From Agelaius tricolor (lineage: Eukaryota; Chordata; Aves; Passeriformes; Icteridae), in NCBI GenBank assembly GCA_023055355.1, contig JALJCS010000004.1, positions 16,336,001 to 16,400,000 on the forward strand: a stretch of DNA of 64,000 nucleotides, in the 5' to 3' direction. A model generated the notes under the pieces. The model did not search any database. It saw nothing but the letters and a program-made list of their open reading frames with translations, and was not told where the DNA came from. The position numbers were made by a program, and so were the translations under genes. This document shows positions 39,112-64,000 of the stretch, piece by piece (positions within the stretch are counted from its first letter, which is position 1; every line of letters starts with the position of its first letter).

Positions 39112-42100
39112 TTCAGTGAGGTTAAAGAAGTCTACAGCACTCATCAAGAATTGATTTGTTGGTGAGACCTCAGGATCTACCCAACAATGATATTCTTTCA
39201 AACCCTGCTTATTCTTTCAAACCCTTAAACATTTGTGTGGTTAAGGGCAGGGAAGAAGGGCAGTGACTAGTCTTGCTTCTATAGCTAGCTACATATGTCT
39301 GATTTTGGTCAAAATATTTAACAGAAAAATCACTTGGAAAATGTACTATAATTTTGCAAATGTTTTTAAGCAGCTTTTTCTCCATATGGAATAAAGAAAT
39401 GTGTCTGGGAATGCTGGTGCCACAATTCCAAATTCTTATTGTCTCACTCACTTCCTGATGAGATCCATATACAAAAAGCCTTGAAATGTGAAATTACTGT
39501 AAAAGCTCCTATTGCAAAAGCCACCCGTTTCATGATAAGACTATTGACAATTAAACAATGTGTTATTCTTCTTTCACCAGCTGTGCTTAGAGCAGAAAAA
39601 AACATGGGCAATGTTACAGCACCACAAAACTGAACATGGAATCTTCAGGCACTACTTAAATGCCACAGAATTTAACAAGTGGCTTTCTTTTCTTTCTACA
39701 TAACTACAAACACATTCCAATGAATCATGCCAAGACTTTTTACCTACCAGGTACAGAAGGAGCTAAGATTTGCTTATAAGTACCTCTAAATGTTATCAAT
39801 TGTTTTCTGGCTTTGATGAAATGTAAATGTTTTATAATTGGAAAAATGTGGCAAGCTTAGGAAGACAGAGAGCGATTGAGTTACTTTACTTCCTGGTTTT
39901 GATAGCAATTAACAGAGCTGGTAGAGTTGATGAGCTTCTTTGTATGGAAATTTAGCAAAAAGTATCTTTTCCAAGGGTAAATAATTTACCAGACATTTCT
40001 CCAAATTTTTTGCCTCCCGCAAAGGGCCAACTATTTGCATTTGGATCAGTCAGTGATCCCTGTTACAGACACTAGTTGAAGAAAGTAAGCTCTCATCTCA
40101 CGCTCTTTTCCACTTGTGAACTGCCTGAGAATGAACATGTTTGTCCTTTCCTGTCTTCTGGAAAAATCAATCATTATATCTGGAGTTGTTCCATTTACTA
40201 TGTTTAAGCAAAGACCAACTGCTTATAAGCTGCTTTTTCATCTTACATATTAATTAAGACTACTGTTGTCTTTTAAAATAATCACTCAGAATCTAATTCA
40301 GCAGTATAGAAATAAAATTTGCAAAGAAGAATTAGCAACTGAAAATCAGCTTGCTTGTTTTCAAAACCAAAAAGACACAAGCTAGGTGAGCTCCAGTCCA
40401 CTGTGTTCCTCAGAACACTACTCTAAGACATCAGCAGTCCTATTTTTAATGTGAATTTTAAAGTGAAACAATGGTATAAATGGGAATTTATATTGAAAAT
40501 ATCCTACCATTAGAACAGCAAAATTGAAGCCATTTTCTTCAAGAGAAGGGGGAAAATCTGTCAGGGTAATTCAGGAATAATTAGGAGAATATTCAGATGG
40601 AGCACAAGCTATGTTGTGACAATTTTTTTCACTTGAAACTGTTTACTAGCTTCAGCTACTGGTATAAATAATTACATACAGCAAACTGTTTTCCAAATAT
40701 CTTACAGAAATGAAGCTGTAAACCCACTGTTTTGTGGTGCACTTTGAAATTCTGAAAAGCTTCAAAAAACAAGATATTCTTCTTTGATTTCAGCAGACTT
40801 AGGTTTTCAGAGGTGTCAGAAAGGTAAGACTCTATCTTATAAGGGCACCAACATTCACCCATTTACAAGGACTTCATTGTTGTCTCAATACCCTGTTCAG
40901 GTCTCTCTTAAAGCTATATTTCAACAAATTACTCTACATTTGGAAAGTCTTTGGAGGAGTTCTCAGTCACTTTATTCCCCACCATTATAATTTTCTCTAG
41001 TTTATTTTATCTTTTAGATGTTGACAGCTTACAGTTACTTAGTTTTGTGAAATACCTGGGGTGACTATGGAGAACAGAGATTGTATTCCACTAATTTGCT
41101 ATGAAACAGCAGTTGAATGCAGAACTGTGCTTTTACTCAGGCCTTGCTCAGGTAAAATCATATGATTTAAAAGCCAGGTAATAATTTCAATGCTTGAAAG
41201 GACATTGGTTTATCAATTAAAAAATGTTTTTAGCCACATCTGGTCTGAATTTCTAGATGTGGCAACTCTCTGAGTAACAAATATATGCAAGGTGTTGCCT
41301 GTCAGACTAGACTAACTCTGCCAACACACGCACACATGTTTTACCTATAACCACAAAGAATTTCAACTAGTGCTCTGGTATGCATTACATGGACCTGCAA
41401 ACAATACAGTGCTTTTCTGTGATTCAGTATATTGGCAAGAATGATGATCTGGCAAAGGAATACTTTGTATTTTTATGGATAAAATTTAGTTGCCTCTTCC
41501 ACAGGCATTTTTATATATGTACCTTCAGGGAAGCAAACTCTGTGGTGAACACTGTGCATTAAAAAGTTGAAGTTTCCATGATTTTTCTAACTTCTCTCTA
41601 CTCTGATAACATCACCTGAATGCTGTTATTTCTAAAATCAAGTATGCTAGTAAGACACACTGCAGACAGCAATTTTACCATTAAAATACAGAGCCACCTA
41701 AACAGTAAAGGAGCTGAACTGAAGAAGACACAAAGACAAAAGTCCCACCATTTGTAGTCCCACCATTAGTAATCAATGCTTGCTTTAATCAGCACAATGG
41801 TGTTACTGAGAGCACATTATTCTGCCTACTTCAGTGGCAAAACCCAGTCATTATGGAGAAAAAGATTATGTCATCATAGACAGCTTTGTCTACTCTCAAA
41901 GCTCCAGGAAATGGTTTGTGAAGATTTACAGTTTGCTTCAGTGCTTAACTTGAAACAAACATTTAGACTGAGGTGGTTAAGAGAGAATGGGATTCTAAAA
42001 TGCTTCAATGCCCTGCAGTGTTACATGGATGTAAGAATCTACCAGTTATTGAGCCATGTGAACCACAATGAAGGTATGACCAAAAGCTGATTTTGCTTTT

Positions 42101-45100
42101 AGCAAAATCTGCAACCATCTGCTATCTTTCTATTTTTTCCCAAGGCAGACAAAAATAGTCACTGCACAGAGCACAATTTCATCCTGGTTTTTATCTGAGT
42201 TCTGCAATATTCTAGGCCTCAAGAAGTTCAATAGTTCTTTATCTATTTTTCATCACAAAGATTTGCTGTCAACTAACTGTGGCAGAATGAGAAGACTAAA
42301 TCTGTTGTTAATATTTAAATATGATCAGCTTACTGAATGAATTTAACATGCATGTCTGTGGTTCCTGAGCCAAACCAATTCACTAAGACTAGTTCTGGAA
42401 GATAGGAATGTATTGCATTTCTGTGTATCAAGAGGACAAAATCACCACTTTAATCTTAAAAATTAAGCTTTAAATCCACACACAGTTCCCACGAGATTTG
42501 CTACATCTGAACCACACTCAAAAGCTAATTTTAGGGAACATTTACAATCTTGCAATCACAGTCGAGTACAGGAAAGAGCTTGTCTCTGATATGGATACCA
42601 CCTTTCACAGACTCTCTAAGTTCTCTTGGAACTGTAGTTACCTATAATAATATGATTGTGCAGTTGACTATTCATCTTCCTATTATTTGCAAACAAAATC
42701 TACAATACACACTGCAGCATTTTTGAAAAAAAATAATTATCTTGCTTCAAAAGATACCTGTATCTGACAACAACAACCAAATTCTCACTTCATCTCACCT
42801 TATTTTTAGTGTATTCTTCTCTGAGGCATCTAGCTGCAACTATGTGAAGACTGCATGCATCACATTTTCATGTTTCTCAGTACAGAGATTACAGGCTCTA
42901 TGCCCCATAAAAATCTTCAAGTAATGGTTCCAGTGTTTGTTGTTGCAGAAGAAGTCATTGGAGACTCCACTTTTATACAAGACAACAAGTGGATAGCAGT
43001 GCTGCAAAAGTAGAGGGGTTTGTACAAACCAGCGTGACCTTCATGTAAACACACAGAGGCTAAAGGTCTATTTGGGTTCCATTAGCACATGGCTTTTACC
43101 TAGTCAGAGCACCAGCAGATGAAATACTCCTTTGAAATTTCTACATCAAAACAGTAAGTATGGAAAACACTGATGACAAGAGAGTTTCTAAGACACTTTG
43201 TATGAGGCTGGAGTCAAATTCTTTGGGTAAATAAATGTAATTGACACAGGATTGATATCCCTTTGCTTCTCTTCCAGTTTCATTCTTACGAGAAGAGGCC
43301 TGCATGACAATGGCTAAAAGATATGTAGAATATGAACTTTTGGAGCCAAACCTCATGAGCTTCTGTTGGACACCCTACTGACAGTTAGAATTTGTGCCAG
43401 CTGTGGTTTTATTTCTCATCTTGCAGGTCTCAAGCTCTACCTTCCCTAGAGTGCATCTTGCATGTGTTACCCAAAATTCATATCTGATTAGTCCATTATA
43501 CCACTTAGAAATAGCATATGAAAATTACTTTTCAGCCTAGAAAACCCCAGTCTCATGCAGACACATGATGTTATTACTCATCACTCTGCATATTGAATCT
43601 AGTCAGTTTGGACATTTTGTATGTGATGAGATTGACATCACTTCAAAACATGCTGCATTATTTATTTTGGCTGAATTACTCTTGCTGTGGTGATCTTAAC
43701 TTCATTATGGTCAACCTGTTTTAACTCCATCAAAATGATTTTGAGTACAAGTCTGCTTATAATGTCTGCTATATTTCTAATTCAAATGTGCTAAGAAAAA
43801 CAGCAATTAGTCAATTCAGTATAACCAAAAGTGGGATAAGAAGAGAACACAAATTTGAAATGTTCTATTTATACAACGCTTATGTTTCTAAAATATAAGA
43901 GATTAGACTGCACAATTTAAAGTAAAAAATGTGCTGTTTGGACTAAGGTTTTGAAGTAGAGAGTGGGCAGCAGTTCAGTTACATATTGAGGTGAGAGAGA
44001 AAAACAAATGAGTCACACATCTAGTGTGTTCTGCAGGAGGGACAACCAACCCAGGTGGAAGTTCTGGCTGCAAATACCAATCTGAATATGTCTGAAGTTT
44101 TGAATGAGAGATATGTGAAATCTAACTACACAGGACAGAAAATCTAATTCTGCAACAGAAATACTGCAACACCACATATGGTAACTGGTTCTCTGCAAGG
44201 CAAACATTCTCATTTAAATCGTGTATATTCTGTCAGTGGTCCCCACAGCTCTTACAAATTCCTAACACAAGTTTTTTTTAGTTATCACAGAACTAGGCCT
44301 ACCTAGTGTAAATTCCATTTTAGGATGGTTAGTTCAACCATGTACTGGACATTTCAATGCTTAGTCCAGTGCTGCCAAGCCCACATGGAGAACAAGCATT
44401 GAGAAGAGGTATAGAGGCAGACTGCTATGCCTATATCCATCTCTCTAACAAGTGAGCTTTTTATTGCAAAGGTCCACCTTTGGCTAATATACTTTAAAAG
44501 GAAGATTCTAGTCATTCTTACATAGTTCCAGTAGTCATTAAGTCAAAACAGTTGAGGTTAAGTTTGGTCCTTATGGTATGCCAGGAAAACATTACAGCAG
44601 TTCCACTTTATGCCACTTAGTCACTACAGTGGTTCAAGGTGCCATGAAAGACTTGAGAACAGCTAGAATGCACCAGTGCTTTGACCATTAGGTGCTCTTA
44701 TTCTTACACACATCTTGTGTTAAAGGTTGAGACCTCCAGATGTTTCCCATGCAGACCTGAGACAGGTTTCTGCTTTCTAATTTAATAATTAATTCAGAGC
44801 TAATTCACTATAGAACTTGGATTAAGCACACTTCCAAGATGCAATAGATTTAGATAACACAAAGTTTATCCTGTGCTCTGCTTGCCTTGTGCACAATTGC
44901 TCCTCCACATATTGGGTAAATGACAGAACCTGATGTTCCAGTTCTTCTTGGCACTTGCACAGTACTCTTGCAACATCTTTGAACTTCCCACTAGGAGTTG
45001 GGACAGTTTCTGGCTCAACCGACAGCTTTCAACTGACTTTGAAAGTTTTCTGTGCTTGCTGCCAGCATCATCTCAGTGGAGCATCAAGTTTCAAAGACTA

Positions 45101-47540
45101 AAAAAGACTAACTAGTATTACCCTGCTATTCCCCTTGCCATTTTGGGTTGCTTTCCCAACACTTTCTTTTTATTTTTTTTATAATTTTTTCAGGGTAGTC
45201 ACAAAGTCAGCATGTTACAACTAGGCACACTAAAACCACAATAATCTAAACTAAGCTTTCATCACCTAGAATGTGTCAGAATAGCAGCAAACACTCCCTT
45301 TATGTCCTTAATCTCCAACACTATCATCCCCCTTCTGTGTGTGTGGTTGGAGAAGGCAGGGGAGAAGTAAATGACCCTCAGGAACTTCTTCCACCTGTTC
45401 CCACATTTCTCTGCCTACCATACACATATGTCCGACACAGCAACACAATTAAGAAGGCAGCAAGTACCACCATGCCTTCACAGTTATGTGCCACTTCCCA
45501 ATGCCATTCTCCTCTTCTCAGTTGATATCAGGTCAATAGAAGCTCTGACTGTGTATGTCATACTTGACAAAGCAAAAATGAAGAAGCCAGAGGAAGAACT
45601 ATTAGAGCAAAGAGGACAGAAAAATAACTGGCACTGGCTACATCTGTGATCAGAAAAAAATTAAATTCTTAGCCACACTAAGACCTATTTTTCAGTTTCT
45701 GGAGTGACCAGAGAACTACAGCAGATAGCTGGAATTCCAGTGTTGACCCAGGGGAACTGAGCTGGGGATTCAAAGCAGCATGTGAGAAATGAGTGGGTTG
45801 GTGAAGAAGATCCAGGATAAGAGTGGTTTAGAAATACTGTGCAAATGGATAATATGGGGGGAATACAAAATTTGAAACATACAGACCAGGAATTCTTATA
45901 GGGCACTATCTCAATAGCTTTCATCAGGTCCTTAATTTCAGAGACATTTTTCCTCTCCCCTTTCTTTCTGTCATAAACTGCCATTGTGAAGGACTTAAGC
46001 CCTTTACCTCCCTCACTTTATTACTGTCAGAAGTAAAGCAGCCTTAAGTGATTAGCAGCAGAGGCACTGTGTTGAAACAATGAAACTGCTGAGCAATAGG
46101 GATAGGCTCACTATTATGAGTGACCCAGCACTATGATAATCCAGACCAGGAACTCTGAATCCACTGCCAGAAGAATTACCAGTTAATGTGCTATTAACTT
46201 CACTGTATTTCATGCTGGAAACAATTTATCCAGTGTTTCACAAATCAATTTCTTAGTCTCCCAATGGTACATATATATGTCAAATACTGAAAGTCAGAAT
46301 CTGATGAGAGCAGAGATATGACTCAATCTGCTGCCCACCAAGACAACTCATGTGGCCCACTCTTCTGGGGGCAATTTGGGGCTGCATACCAGACACATTT
46401 TTTGAGGCTGGTAGTAGCAGCCATCTCCCAAGAGTCCAAGACTCCAGCATGACACAATGGCCACAGAAGTATTAAACAGTGAAGACAAGAATCTTCATGC
46501 AGCTAAAAGCCAAAAGACATATTTATTGTCTCCCTTGACTTTTCAGATAGATTCAAACCATATATTTCTCTTCATTGTGTAGAGATTGGAATTTGACAAG
46601 TATATCATTAAGTTCAGAAACTCAGGGAGATTAACTACTATTCATTTCAAGTAGTATGAAAGTGAAGTTCACTGATTTTAACTATCCACTACTGTAAAAT
46701 TGAAAGCTACTGTTTGCCTGTACTTAACAACAGCCACAAGGTTTTTGCTATCAACTATTTCATCAGCTGTTGCCCCAGGTTTCTCTCACCCAACCACGGT
46801 GAAGACTTGTGAGTGAAACCCAAGGGGTATGCTTCCATTGTGTTGTCCAAGATGACCATCAGAGACACTCCAGAGTTCTGCAGGTCCACAGAAACCACTC
46901 TCAAACATTGCCTTTAACAGCTACCTCACTTCCCAAGCAGTCTTCTTTCCAGTTGCCCCTCTTCTCCACTAACTTTTAGACAGTTACTCAGGTCCTGCAC
47001 AGCTACACACAGTGACTTACTCATCTCCCCACACCCAGGTGTATCTGTGGGGAGAGTTCAACACTACTCTTTTTCTTCATGGCATTTATCTCTCCCCAGC
47101 AGTCTTTGGCTTTTAGGGCCGCTCACTTTGGCAAGACTCTTAATGTAGTAATTTCTGCTCTTATTTGAACTTACCCATTATTTCCACTATACTCAGGTTT
47201 TACTTTTGCTGCTCCTTTCATTAGCCAAGTATCTGAGCAATTGTTCCTTCCAGCGACAAATTCACCAGTTACAGATATGGAGGCATCAAGCGTAATATTT
47301 GCGGATGAGACACAAAAGCACAGGATGTGCCCTTTGCCCCATTCCACCTAGGGCAGCGTGGGGCTGAGGAAGCCTGTGTGTGTGGAGGAAGCAACACCAA
47401 GCTAACTCCAGCAAGTTCAACCAGGCTTGAAATGTGGTGAGGAAGTACATATTAATACATCCATGTTTATCTTAGGCAAGTCCAATTTGTTGCTAATTTC
47501 GTTTAGTCAACACTGAAGGGTGCATCTATGTATATAAGTA

Positions 47541-47836
47541 AAGAGGGTGACAGAGAATGGAGTCAGGCTGTTCTCAGAGGTGCTGAGCAACAGGACAGGA
47601 GGCAATGGGTGGAAACTGAAGCACAGGAATTTTCACCTGAACGTGAAAACTTTACTGTGTACTGGAACAGGCTGCACAAAGAAGTTACGGAGCCTCCCTT
47701 ATTGGAGAGATCCAAGAACTGTCTGGACACAACCCTATGCTCTGGGATGGCTCAGCTTGAACAGGGAGGTTGAACCAGATGACCGGCTGTGGTCCCTTCC
47801 AATCTGACCGATTCTGAGAGCCAGTGATTCTCTGAT
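47541..47836 (+). mobile_element. CR1 LINE 3' end beside the SPTLC1 promoter
   Basis: The segment matches the CR1 tail in sense orientation. Its landmarks are GAGGGTGACAGAGAATGGAG, the glycine- and aspartate-coding region around TGGAGAGATCCAAGAACTG, GGTTGAACCAGATGACC, and CCCTTCCAATCTGACC. It ends in a decayed GATTCT-type terminal repeat. Only the last about 300 bp remain. The end lies within about 50 bp of the GC-rich SPTLC1 promoter and about 220 bp from the start codon. Frames through it are relics of ORF2 and the 3' UTR, not genes. Confidence 0.85.
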
Positions 47837-48056
47837 CTTCCCAGTGTAGCCTCGCTCCCTGACGAAGCTCTCCACAGGACACAGCAGGTCGGAGCGACGG
47901 CGGCCCGGGACGCGCAAGGGAAGGCCGCGCACGGAGCCCAGAGGCGCCGCTCCCCTGAGGGCAGCCGGGGCCGCGCCGCCCGCAAGGGGGCGCTCTGTGC
48001 CGCGCCGGGCCCGCCCTGGCGCGCGTGGGCGGAGAGGCGGAAGCGGCGGCGCGGCC

Positions 48057-63961
<15,905 letters not shown>

Positions 63962-64000
63962 GTGAGTAACTTTCTTTGATCTGCCTTTAAAGACGTTCAG

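Larger units (their letters stand above)
37475..47540. other. Intergenic DNA upstream of SPTLC1
   Basis: No supported gene or known transposable element. Simple tracts at 37.57 and 38.68 kb and short duplications near 39.1-39.2 kb are listed separately. The last kilobase before the CR1 fragment becomes less AT-rich. Distal SPTLC1 regulatory elements could lie here but cannot be seen by eye. Confidence 0.5.

Noticed and set aside
47997..48056. Upstream in-frame extension of SPTLC1 exon 1
   Set aside because: The extension begins with GTG, not ATG, and the ATG at 48057 has a strong Kozak context and matches the known N terminus.

Overview
The window looks like vertebrate nuclear DNA, most probably from a passerine bird. 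It is AT-rich, with exons of tens to about a hundred bases separated by kilobase introns. Degenerate CR1 LINE copies and solo LTRs of endogenous retrovirus families typical of songbird genomes are scattered through it. There are no operons, no bacterial signals, and no RNA genes that I could recognise.

The one gene identified with confidence is SPTLC1, on the + strand. It encodes subunit 1 of serine palmitoyltransferase, which catalyses the first step of sphingolipid synthesis. A CpG-rich promoter lies at about 47860-48330. Five coding exons follow (48057-48122, 49753-49860, 58531-58625, 63340-63433, 63889-63961). They splice with GT-AG ends and matching phases into the first 145 codons plus one base. 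The rest of the gene lies beyond the right edge.

Layout, left to right. Positions 1-500 look like the 3' end of a + strand transcript entering from the left; IARS1 is a synteny-based guess only. Positions 500-6298 hold only a simple A/C-rich patch and a small hairpin. Positions 6299-6964 on the - strand hold two phase-matched exon candidates for an unrecognised single-pass membrane protein. A solo LTR (- orientation) fills about 7561-8561. Positions 8562-47540 are mostly unannotated intergenic DNA. This stretch contains three weak exon-like ORFs on the + strand, several short tandem repeats, an LTR fragment (23705-23945), one CR1 copy (24066-24725), and a region of about 22 kb in which I recognise no transposable element. 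A CR1 3' end (47541-47836) abuts the SPTLC1 promoter.

Inside SPTLC1, intron 2 carries a 1.3-kb CR1 with a wrecked reverse transcriptase and a solo LTR with an exact 5-bp target duplication. Intron 3 carries a second LTR of the same family, also with a 5-bp duplication, and a CR1 fragment. Both intronic LTRs are antisense to the gene.

I found no convincing new biological system. The most useful leads are the - strand membrane-protein exon pair near 6.3-7.0 kb and the exon-like ORF at 18686-18784.
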